Shown here piece by piece: positions 24,319-32,936 of a DNA stretch of 64,000 bases. Source of the stretch: Paenibacillus sp. FSL K6-1096 (lineage in GTDB: Bacteria; Bacillota; Bacilli; Paenibacillales; Paenibacillaceae). Within the stretch, counting starts at the first letter, position 1, and each line of letters starts with the position of its first letter. Location: positions 1,302,001-1,366,000 of the forward strand of contig NZ_CP150274.1 in the NCBI RefSeq assembly GCF_037977055.1, in the 5' to 3' direction. Under the pieces are notes generated by a model that searched no databases, was not told where the DNA came from, and was given only the letters and a program-made list of their open reading frames with translations. The position numbers and the translations under genes are program-made.

Positions 24319-25461
24319 GTGCTGGATAGCAAGTATTTCCGGACAAGCCTGGCCATCATCGCTTTTTTGACCATACTGTACTTGGGCTCCAAGGTTGCCT
24401 TCCTGGTTACACCGGTCTTATCTGTAATTAACCTGCTGCTGGTACCAATGATGCTGTCCGGCTTCATGTATTATCTGCTGCGTCCGATTGTCAATTACCT
24501 GGGAACCCGGAAGGTGAACCGCGGACTCTCAGTTCTGCTGATCTACCTGGTCTTCGCCGGGCTGTTCGTCCTGTTCTGGATGCTGGTCTGGCCGACGCTG
24601 CGCGAGCAGATTCAGAATTTCATTGAGAATACCCCATATCTGGTAGAGGGAATTCAGAACCAGTTCAATCAGCTGCGGAATGATCCAACGTTCTCCCGCT
24701 TCTTCAGCGGTGAGAGTGATGTGACTACACGCCTCACGGAGTATGTGAACAACGCCATCACCTGGGTGACCAACTCCATGTCCAATCTGATTGCAGTCGT
24801 CTCCAATATTGTGGTTCTCATCGCTACCTTGCCTATCATTCTCTACTACATGCTGAAGGATGGACACAAGCTGTCCCCGATTCTGTTAAGTCTGGCTCCG
24901 CGGAAATACCGCAAGGAGGGTCAGGAGATGTTGAAGGATATCGACAGCGCCCTAAGCGGCTTCATCGTGACGCGCGTTCTGCTGAATGTGATACTGGGCA
25001 TCCTGCTCTATATCGGCTTCCTGCTGATTGGCCTGCCCTACTCTCTTCTGCTGGCGGTGATCTCTATTCCGCTGAATTTCATTCCGTATATCGGTTCCGT
25101 GCTGGCAGCGGTTCCGGTTGTAATCGTAGGATTCATCGAATCCCCTACGATGGCCATCTGGTCGCTGGTCATTATTCTGATCGCGCAGCAGATTCAGGAC
25201 AATGTGCTGTCCCCGATCATCTACGGCAAGTCGCTGGATGTGCATCCGCTGACGACCGTGCTGCTTGTCCTCGTTGGCGGCGATTTCTACGGGCTGATCG
25301 GCGTGCTCATTGCACTACCGGTATATATGATTGTCAAAATCCTGTTCCTGCGCATCTACGAGATTATTATCGCAGAGCGGACGGAACCGGTTATCCCCAT
25401 GCCCGATGCTCTCCCGGATCTGGATTTAACATCCAAGCGCGGCAAGGATGATCACGTGTAG
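24319..25461 (+). CDS. AI-2E family transporter (PerM/YdiK type)
   Basis: A 380-residue membrane protein of the AI-2 exporter-like family. It has the usual arrangement: two N-terminal helices (TSLAIIAFLTILYLGSKVAF), an extracytoplasmic helical region (LREQIQNFIENTPYLVEG), and a C-terminal block of helices with PLNFIPYIGSVLAAVPVVIVG and QDNVLSPIIYGKSLDVHPL, which carry the conserved family motifs. Substrates differ among members (AI-2, ions, organic solutes). The start is GTG 24319 behind AAAGGGGGAG. It stands alone and converges with a small gene. Confidence 0.88.
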   Translation: MLDSKYFRTSLAIIAFLTILYLGSKVAFLVTPVLSVINLLLVPMMLSGFMYYLLRPIVNYLGTRKVNRGLSVLLIYLVFAGLFVLFWMLVWPTLREQIQNFIENTPYLVEGIQNQFNQLRNDPTFSRFFSGESDVTTRLTEYVNNAITWVTNSMSNLIAVVSNIVVLIATLPIILYYMLKDGHKLSPILLSLAPRKYRKEGQEMLKDIDSALSGFIVTRVLLNVILGILLYIGFLLIGLPYSLLLAVISIPLNFIPYIGSVLAAVPVVIVGFIESPTMAIWSLVIILIAQQIQDNVLSPIIYGKSLDVHPLTTVLLVLVGGDFYGLIGVLIALPVYMIVKILFLRIYEIIIAERTEPVIPMPDALPDLDLTSKRGKDDHV

Positions 25462-25476
25462 CCTCCGGCACGCAAG

Positions 25477-25515
25477 AAGGCGGGCAAGTCTCCAATCTGG
25501 AGGCCTGCCCGCCTT
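25477..25515. terminator. Hairpin between convergent genes
   Basis: AAGGCGGGCA (25477-25486) pairs exactly with TGCCCGCCTT (25506-25515), with an inner TCCA/TGGA pairing. T-runs are weak on both sides. Confidence 0.6.
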
Positions 25516-25529
25516 GCTGTGTAATGGGC

Positions 25530-25934
25530 CTATCCCCGCAGGGAGCGGACCACAAAAATATGACTGCCCTTGGCCAGATTCTGCCCGTCCCGCAGCGTCA
25601 CGGAGCCTTTGGTATGCGCCACGATGACCGTATTGTATGCCACAAGCTGATCGCCCCGCCAGACCGTAACCGCTGACTTGAAATAGACAGCATTGTCGAA
25701 CTGCTGGCGCGCGCGCATAATGTATCCGATGGAATTGAGAACCGGGGGCAGCGCCCTCTCCTTGGGAGCCAGGGCCTTGATGAATACAATATCGCGAAAA
25801 GGAACAGCAATCTCCTGATGCCCGATGACAGCCACCGAAGCGGCCGGGTCCCACCGGCGGAGAACGCCTTTCATAATCGTATACGGCTGCTCCCCGCAGT
25901 ACATAATGACCGGTCTGCCTACCCAATGCTTCAT
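25530..25934 (-). CDS. Hypothetical protein, 134 aa, beta-rich
   Basis: Not recognised. A soluble protein with an N-terminal half that looks like an SH3-like or LSm-like barrel (GRPVIMYCGEQPYTIMKGVLRRWDP, then IAVPFRDIVFIKAL). The basic C-terminal half is also strand-rich (FDNAVYFKSAVTVWRG, IVAHTKGSVTLRDGQNLA). No signal peptide. ATG 25934 follows GAGAGGAG. It sits 29 bp downstream of ung on the same strand, so the two may be cotranscribed. Confidence 0.55.
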   Translation of the reverse strand: MKHWVGRPVIMYCGEQPYTIMKGVLRRWDPAASVAVIGHQEIAVPFRDIVFIKALAPKERALPPVLNSIGYIMRARQQFDNAVYFKSAVTVWRGDQLVAYNTVIVAHTKGSVTLRDGQNLAKGSHIFVVRSLRG

Positions 25935-25963
25935 GGCTCCGCTCCTCTCGCTGTGTGTGCTAC

Positions 25964-26632
25964 TTATACATTCGGTATAGACCAGTCAATTCCTCTCAGC
26001 CCGTGCTCCTCCAGAAACTGATTAGCCCGGGAGAAGGGCTGGCTGCCCAGGAATCCGCGGTGCGCCGAGAACGGGCTGGGATGCGGAGACTGGATCACCA
26101 GATGTCTGCGGCGGTCAATCGCCGCCCCCTTGAGCTGGGCATGGCTGCCCCAGAGAATGAACACCATCGGCTCCGTCCGTTCATTCAGCTTCTCCATAAT
26201 CGCATCGGTGAAGGTCTCCCAGCCCAGTCCCTTATGCGAATTCGGCTGGCCCTCACGCACGGTCAGCACGGCATTGAGCATCAGCACCCCTTCCTCCGCC
26301 CAGTGCAGCAGCGAGCCGTGGTTCGGAATGGCGATGCCCAGATCACTATGTAGTTCGGTATAGATGTTGCGCAGTGACGGCGGAACCCTGACGCCCGGCT
26401 CTACCGAGAAGCTCAGGCCATGGGCCTGTCCTGCGCCATGATACGGGTCCTGCCCCAATATAACAACCCGGGTCTTGCTGTAAGGCGTCAGCTTCAGCGC
26501 CGAGAACAGCTTGTCCTTTGGCGGATATACTTTGTACTGCTTGTACTCGCGTGCCAGGGCATAACGCAGCTCCTGGAAGTAAGGCTTCTCTGTCTCCTCC
26601 TGCAGCACTTCATCCCAATCATTGTCAAACAT
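25964..26632 (-). CDS. ung: Uracil-DNA glycosylase
   Basis: Removes uracil from DNA to start base-excision repair. The 222 residues carry the family 1 motifs: VVILGQDPYHGAGQAHGLSF with the catalytic aspartate, the FILWGSHAQLKG strand, and the HPSPFSAHRGF histidine loop. GGGAGGAG precedes ATG 26632. Length is normal. Confidence 0.96.
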   Translation of the reverse strand: MFDNDWDEVLQEETEKPYFQELRYALAREYKQYKVYPPKDKLFSALKLTPYSKTRVVILGQDPYHGAGQAHGLSFSVEPGVRVPPSLRNIYTELHSDLGIAIPNHGSLLHWAEEGVLMLNAVLTVREGQPNSHKGLGWETFTDAIMEKLNERTEPMVFILWGSHAQLKGAAIDRRRHLVIQSPHPSPFSAHRGFLGSQPFSRANQFLEEHGLRGIDWSIPNV

Positions 26633-26703
26633 CCCGTTCTCCTCCCGTACACCTTATGATTAGTATTGATCCATTACCCGTTATTAACCATTAATCAGGG
26701 AAC

Positions 26704-27381
26704 TTATTTGCGGCCGTAGTCCGCTTTGATCTCGCCCCAGGCCTTGGTCTGCCATTTCAGCACCTTGTTCTCATAGGTATGGGTGCGCAGCCAGTGCTCC
26801 GCCCGGTCGATCAGCGTCCAGATCTCCTCCGTGGAAGCATCCCTCGGCAGCGTCGTAGCCACCTTCTTCTGCTTCACCCATTTCATTGCATTCACGGAAT
26901 CGCTGTAGACGGTCTTGCTGCTGCCCTCCTTCTTCAATAGAGCCAGCGCATGGACAATGGCCAGGAATTCGCCGAGGTTATTCGTGCCTTTGCGGATCGG
27001 ACCGCAGGAGAAGATCACGTCCCCGGTCTGGGTATCCACCCCTTTGTATTCCACTGGCCCGGGATTGCCCCGGGTCCCCACATCGACAGAGATGCTGTCA
27101 TAATCGATCTCTTCATCAGTCTCCGCAGCGGCACTCCGCCCCCGGGCATACGCAGGCTTGCCCTTGGCCCGGCCGGAACTGCCGGAAGCAGCGAATGCCG
27201 CCCCTGTTCCCCAGTTGCCCTTCCAGCCTGCCTTATAGGCAGCCTCCGCAGCGGCCTTGCTCTCATAGGACTTATACTTGGCTCCTGTATAATGATCGGT
27301 CTGCGCCTGGCATTCCGCCCAGGTGCTGTAGACGCCGGGCTGCTTGCCTTCCCATACTACATAGTATTTCTGCTTCGCCAA
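26704..27381 (-). CDS. rnhA: Ribonuclease HI with N-terminal viroplasmin (RHBD) domain
   Basis: Cleaves RNA in RNA-DNA hybrids. The first 55 residues (KQKYYVVWEGKQPGVYSTW ... YKSYESKAAAEAAY) are the caulimovirus VI/viroplasmin hybrid-binding domain found in eukaryote-like RNases H1. A Lys/Ala/Gly-rich linker follows, then the catalytic domain with SVDVGTRGNPGP, NNLGEFLAIVHAL and VYSDSVNAMKWV, showing the D-E-D carboxylates. The start appears to be TTG 27381, nine bases after AAAGGAG. It is 71 bp upstream of ung on the same strand. Confidence 0.92.
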   Translation of the reverse strand: MAKQKYYVVWEGKQPGVYSTWAECQAQTDHYTGAKYKSYESKAAAEAAYKAGWKGNWGTGAAFAASGSSGRAKGKPAYARGRSAAAETDEEIDYDSISVDVGTRGNPGPVEYKGVDTQTGDVIFSCGPIRKGTNNLGEFLAIVHALALLKKEGSSKTVYSDSVNAMKWVKQKKVATTLPRDASTEEIWTLIDRAEHWLRTHTYENKVLKWQTKAWGEIKADYGRK

Positions 27382-27495
27382 CCAAGTCAGCTCCTTTCTG
27401 CCCCAAAATCATATTGTAATTCAAACCATAGCGATAATGAAGCATGATCTATTGGATAAATCCCTGCAGGCGCGTTCATACTATGACGGACACCA

Positions 27496-28071
27496 TTACT
27501 CCAGCATTCCAAGCGTGGTGTTCACAATCATTTCTAGCTTGTCTTTGTCCTTGACGGTTTTGACCATGACTCTCAGTCCGATCAGGGCATTATTCAGAGA
27601 CGCAGCCAGCGCCTCAGGAGTATACCGGGTAGAGATTTCACCGCCGGCCTGTCCGTGCCGGACTAACTGCTCTATCAAGGCTTCGGTATTCTCAAAAGCT
27701 TCATTGGCTGTGGCAGCAGCCTCAGCATCATGGTTGGACAGCTCAACGGCCGTATTGACCAGCATGCAGCCCTTGGGCTCAGCTTCACTGCGGTGAATCG
27801 TAGCCTCAAACAGCAGGCGGATGGCAGCAGCAGCCGAGGTTACCCCTTCGATCCGGCCCTCCAGCCTTGAGCGCTGAATGGAGGCAAAGCGCTCCAGCGC
27901 TTTGATATATAAAGTATGCTTGTCGCCAAAAGTATCGTACATGCTCCGCTTGTGAATGCCCATGCCGGCGACCAGATCCTGCATCGAGGTTTTCTCATAG
28001 CCCTGCTGCCAGAAAATATTCATCGCCTTGAGCAATACATCGTCGATATCAAATTCCTTGCTTCTCGCCAT
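27496..28071 (-). CDS. TetR-family regulator
   Basis: A 191-residue repressor with an N-terminal TetR HTH (FDIDDVLLKAMNIFWQQGYEKTSMQDL, then GMGIHKRSMYDTFGDKHTLY) and an all-helical ligand domain. ATG 28071 is chosen because AAGGAG is seven bases upstream; the first ATG at 28077 is too close. A -10 TATAAT lies on the minus strand at 28124-28129, and TTTACC/GGTAAA half-sites (28096-28101, 28117-28122) lie between it and the gene, which suggests autorepression. No adjacent efflux gene is present, so targets are unknown. Confidence 0.88.
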   Translation of the reverse strand: MARSKEFDIDDVLLKAMNIFWQQGYEKTSMQDLVAGMGIHKRSMYDTFGDKHTLYIKALERFASIQRSRLEGRIEGVTSAAAAIRLLFEATIHRSEAEPKGCMLVNTAVELSNHDAEAAATANEAFENTEALIEQLVRHGQAGGEISTRYTPEALAASLNNALIGLRVMVKTVKDKDKLEMIVNTTLGMLE

Positions 28072-28095
28072 GCTCATGCTCCTTTCGCGGTCTAT

Positions 28096-28178
28096 TTTAC
28101 CATTTATAGAACGACCGGTAAATATTATACCCCAGTGTGAAGAAGCTCACATTAATTCTGCACCAATCATTCTATATT
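28096..28178. promoter_or_regulatory. Divergent control region: FNR-type box and TetR half-sites
   Basis: TGTGAAGAAGCTCACA (28136-28151) is a perfect TGTGA-N6-TCACA palindrome. On the plus strand a -10 box TATATT at 28173-28178 puts the box centre about 41.5 bp upstream of the expected start point, the class II activator position. No -35 box is visible. On the minus side the TetR -10 box (28124-28129) lies next to TTTACC-N15-GGTAAA. Confidence 0.65.
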
Positions 28179-28233
28179 AATTTTAAAGGAAATCCATATC
28201 AACAGCAACACATACCTGAGGGAGGTTATTCAC

Positions 28234-28788
28234 ATGAGAAAAATCGCAGCTATTCTAACCGTATTCACCTTGACTCTGCTCATCGGTTGCGGCAACAACA
28301 ACAAGGCGGCCGATAACAATACGTCTGCCGGCAACGGGGGCAATGCTGCCGCCACACAAGCGCCGGATGCAGTAACATCGGCTTCGGTAGTAGATAACGG
28401 GGAAGCCTTCAAGAAGGCGATCAGCAAGGACGGCACATGGATTGCCGCAACCTTGAACGATCTGTCCTTCAGCGAGGAACTGGTAGTGGACGGACAGTTC
28501 ATTAATAAGGAGAAGCCAGCCCGCAAAATCGCGCTCTACACCCAGGACGCTGACCACAATATCACAAACAGCTTCAAGCTGACCGCCCCCAAATTGACGA
28601 TCCGCAGCGAGAATACCCGGATACAGGGCGGCACCTTCATCGGCGATGTCTATGTGGAGGCAGACGGCTTCGCTGTGGTCAATGCAACAATTGAGGGCAA
28701 TGTCTATTTCTCCGATGCCAAATATCAGGCCACCTACTCCGCAGCCGACCAGGGCAAGGTGACCGGCGTAACCGAAGTGAAGCAGTAA
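28234..28788 (+). CDS. Hypothetical lipoprotein, beta-solenoid-like
   Basis: A 184-residue exported lipoprotein: signal MRKIAAILTVFTLTLLIGC with the lipid cysteine at 19, then an Asn/Ala/Gly linker to about residue 50. The body (GTWIAATLNDLSFSEELVVDG ... ITNSFKLTAPKLTIRSENTR ... GTFIGDVYVEADGFAVVNAT) shows short repeated strands like a right-handed beta-helix or polymer-forming fold. Function unknown. It is followed 13 bp later by a phosphoesterase lipoprotein and preceded by an FNR-like box. Confidence 0.65.
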   Translation: MRKIAAILTVFTLTLLIGCGNNNKAADNNTSAGNGGNAAATQAPDAVTSASVVDNGEAFKKAISKDGTWIAATLNDLSFSEELVVDGQFINKEKPARKIALYTQDADHNITNSFKLTAPKLTIRSENTRIQGGTFIGDVYVEADGFAVVNATIEGNVYFSDAKYQATYSAADQGKVTGVTEVKQ

Positions 28789-28801
28789 TCCGTGGTGCTC
28801 T

Positions 28802-30166
28802 ATGATGACTATCCGCAGGACAGCCCTATTTCCCCTGCTGCTGCTCCTGCTGTCACTCGGCTCCTGCAGCGGGCATGAGGCTGGAGAAGGGCCGGTATAC
28901 CGTATCCGGTCCGGCCATGATCTGAATCTTCTGACTACGAGCGATATCCATTATCTGTCACCCGGCCTAAGAGATGATGGGACGGCCTTCCGCCAGTTCC
29001 TGGCTGCGGGGGACGGCAAGCAGCTGGAATACAGCAGCGAGATGCTGGAGGCGCTCCGCTATGACGTCGCCCTGCGGAGGCCCGATGCTGTGATCATCAG
29101 CGGAGATCTCAGCAACAACGGCGAAGAAGCCAGCCACAAGGAGCTGGCCGGACAGCTGAAGCAGCTTGAGCAGGAGACGGGAACCCGGGTCTATGTGATT
29201 CCCGGCAATCACGATATCCGCAATCCCTGGGCCCGGAGGTTCAAGGGGAGGAGGCAATATGCCGTGGATTCCGTTACCGCCGGAGAATTCCGCAAGATCT
29301 ACAGCAGCTTCGGCTACGGGGAAGCCCTGCTGACAGACAAGGACTCGCTCAGCTATCTGGCCGCCCCGTCGGATGAGCTGTGGCTGCTCATGCTGGACAC
29401 TGCGCAGTATGAGGACAACAAGGCGCTCGGCCACCCTGAGCTGAAAGGCAGAATCAGCGCCGGGACGCTGGAATGGATCGGCGCCTGCGGCCGGATGGCG
29501 GCAGAGCATGGCGCACAGCTCATAGCAGTGATGCATCATAACCTGATGAATCACAGCAGCTTCATCCAGGAGGGCTTCACCGTGGAGGATCACACAGAGG
29601 TTATGGATGCTCTTGTGAAGAACGGTGTCCGCACCGTGCTCAGCGGCCATATCCATATGCAGGATATCAGTGAAGCCACCCGCGACGGCAAGCCGGTCTA
29701 TGACATCGCCAGCAGTGCCTTGTCCGTGTATCCCCATCAATACGGCCTCCTGCACTATTCCTCTGCCGGCCGGACGCTTGATTACAGCACGGCGACACTG
29801 GGGATGGAACCGTGGGCAGCCACAGCGGGCATCACCGATCCGAAGTTACTGCATTTCAAGGATTACAGTGAGCAGGAGTTCCGTAAACGCTCGGCGGGGC
29901 GGACCTTCAGCCGGCTCGCTTCAGACAAGGCTTACGCCGGATATTCCGATACCCAGCTCGGGCAGATGGCTGATGTGGTCGGAGCGCTGAATGCGCTCTA
30001 TACCGCAGGCATGACCAGTACCGGCCTGGCCGCTATACTCGATACGGACGGCTACCGGCTATGGCAGACCGCCCCGGCGAGCGGAACCAGAAGCTACGTG
30101 CTGGAGATGGCAGCACAGCAGCCGGAGAATAACCGGCGGCTGCACACCCGGCTGGCGGAGCCGTGA
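28802..30166 (+). CDS. Calcineurin-like metallophosphoesterase lipoprotein
   Basis: A 454-residue exported metallophosphoesterase. The signal ends in LGSC (lipid cysteine near residue 22). All metal-binding motifs are visible in order: TTSDIHYL (D-x-H), IISGDLSNNGEE, IPGNHDIRN (GNHD), VMHHNLMNH and VLSGHIHMQDI (GHxH). So it should hydrolyse phosphate mono- or diesters outside the membrane. The C-terminal third is a helical extension. The ribosome site is weak (GTGGTG), so it may rely on coupling with the upstream lipoprotein gene. Substrate unknown. Confidence 0.85.
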   Translation: MMTIRRTALFPLLLLLLSLGSCSGHEAGEGPVYRIRSGHDLNLLTTSDIHYLSPGLRDDGTAFRQFLAAGDGKQLEYSSEMLEALRYDVALRRPDAVIISGDLSNNGEEASHKELAGQLKQLEQETGTRVYVIPGNHDIRNPWARRFKGRRQYAVDSVTAGEFRKIYSSFGYGEALLTDKDSLSYLAAPSDELWLLMLDTAQYEDNKALGHPELKGRISAGTLEWIGACGRMAAEHGAQLIAVMHHNLMNHSSFIQEGFTVEDHTEVMDALVKNGVRTVLSGHIHMQDISEATRDGKPVYDIASSALSVYPHQYGLLHYSSAGRTLDYSTATLGMEPWAATAGITDPKLLHFKDYSEQEFRKRSAGRTFSRLASDKAYAGYSDTQLGQMADVVGALNALYTAGMTSTGLAAILDTDGYRLWQTAPASGTRSYVLEMAAQQPENNRRLHTRLAEP

Positions 30167-30237
30167 TGTTTGAATACCTGGAGAAAGGTGCAAGATAGAC
30201 AAGTGCACTTACACCTATTGCTGAGGAGATGATCATT

Positions 30238-31140
30238 TTGTTCAAACGCATGGATGAGATTATGATTGAGATCCCAGAGACCCAGAAACCCGACCCTAAT
30301 GCTGCAGCCGCAGTTCAAGAGCTGCTTGGCGGCAAATTCGGCGAAATGTCAACCCTTAACAATTACCTGTATCAGTCCTTTAATTTCCGGTCCAAGGAGA
30401 AGCTGAAGCCCTTCTACGATCTGGTGATGAGCATCACTGCAGAAGAGCTGGGCCATGTTGAATTAGTCTCCCATGCCGTGAACAAATGCCTAAGAGGCTC
30501 AACGGATTACAAGAAGCCGGACGACTCGCCGCTTGGGCCTGCCAAGGATGCGCGGCTCTCCTACCACTTCCTGGCCGGAGCCCAGGGAGCCATGCCTTTT
30601 GATTCTATGGGCAATCCCTGGACTGGCGCGAATGTGTTCAACAGCGGTAATCTCGTTGAGGATCTGCTGCATAACTTCTTCCTGGAGTGCGGAGCGAGAA
30701 CCCATAAGATGAAGGTTTACGAGATGACTGACCACCCTGCAGCCCGTGCCGTTGTCGGCTTCCTGCTTGTCCGCGGGGGTGTTCATGTGGTGGCCTATGC
30801 CAAAGCGCTGGAGATGGCGACGGGAGTCAATGTGACTAAGCTCGTGCCGATTCCTTCGCTGAGCAACAAGGCCTTCAGTGAAGCGCACAAATATGAAGAG
30901 AAAGGCGTTCATACGAAGCTGTACACCTGGAGCGACAAGGATTTCGGCTCTATTGGCCAGATCTGGAAGGGCACTCACCCGGAGGACGGGCTTCCGCTTG
31001 AGGTCATTCAGGGTGCGCCCAAGGGTGTACCGATTCCTGAAGCCCCCGAATCCAAAGAAGAATTCGCACCGGGAATCTCCGAGGAAGAATTCAAAGAGAT
31101 TGCCAAGCGGCTCAAAATGGCCGGAAACATTAAAGATTAG
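30238..31140 (+). CDS. Manganese catalase
   Basis: A non-heme di-manganese catalase that degrades hydrogen peroxide. The four-helix ferritin-like core is clear: KFGEMSTLNNYLYQSF, ITAEELGHVELVSH (E-x2-H ligands), FFLECGARTHKMKVYEM and VRGGVHVVAYAKAL. The C-terminal part (PEAPESKEEFAPGISEEEF) matches the extension of longer family members. I assign the start to TTG 30238 because GAGGAG is nine bases upstream; ATG 30229 directly abuts that site. It gives 300 residues. Confidence 0.92.
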   Translation: MFKRMDEIMIEIPETQKPDPNAAAAVQELLGGKFGEMSTLNNYLYQSFNFRSKEKLKPFYDLVMSITAEELGHVELVSHAVNKCLRGSTDYKKPDDSPLGPAKDARLSYHFLAGAQGAMPFDSMGNPWTGANVFNSGNLVEDLLHNFFLECGARTHKMKVYEMTDHPAARAVVGFLLVRGGVHVVAYAKALEMATGVNVTKLVPIPSLSNKAFSEAHKYEEKGVHTKLYTWSDKDFGSIGQIWKGTHPEDGLPLEVIQGAPKGVPIPEAPESKEEFAPGISEEEFKEIAKRLKMAGNIKD

Positions 31141-31162
31141 TCTAGAAGAAAATGCACATCAA

Positions 31163-31207
31163 AAGCGGATGCTCCCAGGCCGTATACCGGCCGGAGAACA
31201 TCCGCTT
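31163..31207. terminator. Hairpin between catalase and the AlkD-like gene
   Basis: AAGCGGATG (31163-31171) pairs with CATCCGCTT (31199-31207) between convergent genes; tails are T-rich on the plus strand. Confidence 0.7.
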
Positions 31208-31220
31208 CGTTGTGTTTGCG

Positions 31221-32330
31221 TTATTGCTGCGGCTCAAGCAGCAGTGAAGTGCCCGCTACCTCCCGCCCGTTGACCAGCAGCGTGATCCGGTGCTCACCGG
31301 GGTAGTGCTTCCGCGTGGTCAAGTCGGCCCAGCGGTGGGTGCGGGCGCCTGTCAGCCTGGAGCCGCCAGGGACGGTTCTGTCGGATAACAGGAACAGCTT
31401 GCGCGAGGTCTGGCCCCTGGCCTTCACGAAATCGATTCCGTATTCGATACGGATGCGCACCGGCTCGCCCTCCCGGATAGTAAGGGCATACCTCAGCTCA
31501 CAGCTATCACCGATGTGCAGCCCGGCCGGATCTGTGTCAAGGACCGCTGCGGACACCAGCGGGTCCCCGCTCTCCTCTGGAGCATATCCGAACAGCGCCA
31601 TGATCTCCGGGTCCGCCTTGCGGATCAGCGAGCGGCAGCCATGCCGCACAATCCAGTCCGTATGGGCATTGCTGCCCATCCAGCGGCGGGCCGCCGCCTT
31701 CACGATATCCGGGTGATCCTTCGCAATATCGTTCAGGTTGTTAGCCACACTTTTTCTTACATAGAGCGAAGGGTCGGTCTTAAGCTTCTCCAGCACCGGC
31801 AGCACCGGGGACGGGTCCTGCTTGAACATCGGCAGCGCCTGGCCCCACGGCAGACGGGGCCGGCAGCCTTCGCTGGCCAGCCGCCGCACATGCTCGTCTT
31901 GATGCTCCGCCCAGAGCAGCATCCGGGCCATTGCCCGCTGCGGATCACGCAGCAGGAACGGCCGGATGGCGAATTCGGCCGAGGATTTGGCCGTGAACCG
32001 CTCCAGCGCCGCCATCGAGAGCTCCCAGTGCTCCTCCCTTCCGCCGAACACTTCCACGAAATCAGGGAAGAACAGATAAGGAAATCCCACACAATCCTCA
32101 TCTATCGCATATAGAATGTCCAGCGCTTCTTCGTAACGCTGGGGCAGGAGGCTTCCAAGGGTCTCCGTGATCCGCCGCATTCTGCCCTTAAGCTCAAGCG
32201 CCTCCCAAGACTCCTTCATTACATCAGCCGTGAAGCGCTCCGGGTCAAACGAAGGATAGACGGCCCGAACCTTCTTGCCGAAGCCGCGCAGGAATTCCTT
32301 GTTGTACATTGCTTTTAACGGTTCCGCCAT
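31221..32330 (-). CDS. AlkD-like DNA alkylation repair protein (HEAT repeats)
   Basis: A 369-residue protein whose N-terminal 240 residues are helical repeats of the AlkC/AlkD type (LKGRMRRITETLGSLLPQRY, FPYLFFPDFVEVFGG, VRKSVANNLNDIAKDHPDI, DWIVRHGCRSLIRKADPEIM). The 'VRKSVANNLNDI' repeat is characteristic of these HEAT-like DNA glycosylases, which remove bulky alkylated bases. The C-terminal 110 residues are beta-rich and end in an Ig-like strand set (LRYALTIREGEPVRIRIEY, HRITLLVNGREVAGTSLLL). GGAGG precedes ATG 32330. Confidence 0.8.
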   Translation of the reverse strand: MAEPLKAMYNKEFLRGFGKKVRAVYPSFDPERFTADVMKESWEALELKGRMRRITETLGSLLPQRYEEALDILYAIDEDCVGFPYLFFPDFVEVFGGREEHWELSMAALERFTAKSSAEFAIRPFLLRDPQRAMARMLLWAEHQDEHVRRLASEGCRPRLPWGQALPMFKQDPSPVLPVLEKLKTDPSLYVRKSVANNLNDIAKDHPDIVKAAARRWMGSNAHTDWIVRHGCRSLIRKADPEIMALFGYAPEESGDPLVSAAVLDTDPAGLHIGDSCELRYALTIREGEPVRIRIEYGIDFVKARGQTSRKLFLLSDRTVPGGSRLTGARTHRWADLTTRKHYPGEHRITLLVNGREVAGTSLLLEPQQ

Positions 32331-32522
32331 CTCTCAATTCCTCCTGATGATTGTGCTCATACTGATTTGTGAGAACAGCATACCATACCGAACCGGACAA
32401 CCCTGTGTCATATTCGCCGGATGATTTTCTGCAAACAAAAACCTGTTTTCAAAATGACCTGCCTGTCGTAGAATAGGATGTAAATTGCCCGGACAGACCA
32501 TCCGCGGAAAGGACTTAGACCA

Positions 32523-32741
32523 TTGCCACAGACACTTGCCAAAAATATCGATTTCTTCGTAGCCGCCTTATCACAGACCTTCGTGTCTGCGCTCCAGCTT
32601 GATCCTGACGGAATGTATACACAGGTAGGGTCAGGGGTAGTTGAGAAATTCTCCGATGACTACGTGAGGCTGAAACGCTTCGACGGCACGACCTCGCACT
32701 ACGCCCGCGACATTACGAAATTTCAGCGCAACCAGCCCTGA
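32523..32741 (+). CDS. Small hypothetical protein, 72 aa
   Basis: A short soluble protein that starts with TTG 32523 (PQTLAKNIDFFVAALSQTF) with GAAAGGA about 12 bases upstream. Its C-terminal half is strand-rich (YTQVGSGVVEKFSDDYVRLK, TSHYARDITKF) and recalls an Sm-like or SH3-like half barrel, but this is a guess. It is a single-gene unit followed by a highly structured stretch (32752-32827). Confidence 0.55.
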   Translation: MPQTLAKNIDFFVAALSQTFVSALQLDPDGMYTQVGSGVVEKFSDDYVRLKRFDGTTSHYARDITKFQRNQP

Positions 32742-32751
32742 GACCGTTGTG

Positions 32752-32827
32752 ACCGGCAAGGCCAAGCTTTAAGGCCACTATACCTGATAATGCACAGATC
32801 CGGGATCGTCTCCCGGGTCTTGCCGGT
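32752..32827 (+). other. Three-helix structured element (possible RNA) after the 72-aa gene
   Basis: ACCGGCAAG (32752-32760) pairs exactly with CTTGCCGGT (32819-32827). Inside, GATCCGGGA (32797-32805) pairs with TCCCGGGTC (32811-32819) with one G-U. GGCC repeats at 32760-32775 can form a third short stem. There is no T-run, so it is not a simple terminator; it lacks a TTCRA loop, so it is not a tRNA. Confidence 0.4.
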
Positions 32828-32845
32828 ATGGATCGCCATAAATTT

Positions 32846-32912
32846 TTAACGTGTGCATTTCATATAACTATTGACTTGACGCTGTGCGCGAACTACACTG
32901 AAATCGTTAACA
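32846..32912 (+). promoter_or_regulatory. Promoter of the uronate LacI regulator with operator and cre site
   Basis: TTGACT (32871-32876) and TACACT (32894-32899) are 17 bp apart. TGAAATCGTTAACA (32899-32912) matches the CcpA cre consensus fully and covers the expected start point. Upstream, TTAACGTGTGCA (32846-32857) is repeated exactly in front of uxaB (34022-34033), so it is a likely operator of the LacI protein itself. Confidence 0.75.
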
Positions 32913-32936
32913 ATTCCATGTACCCGGAGCGAAGCT

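Noticed and set aside
32752..32827. tRNA gene
   Set aside because: The length (76 bases) and paired ends fit, but the T-loop sequence, anticodon arm and CCA-end logic are missing.
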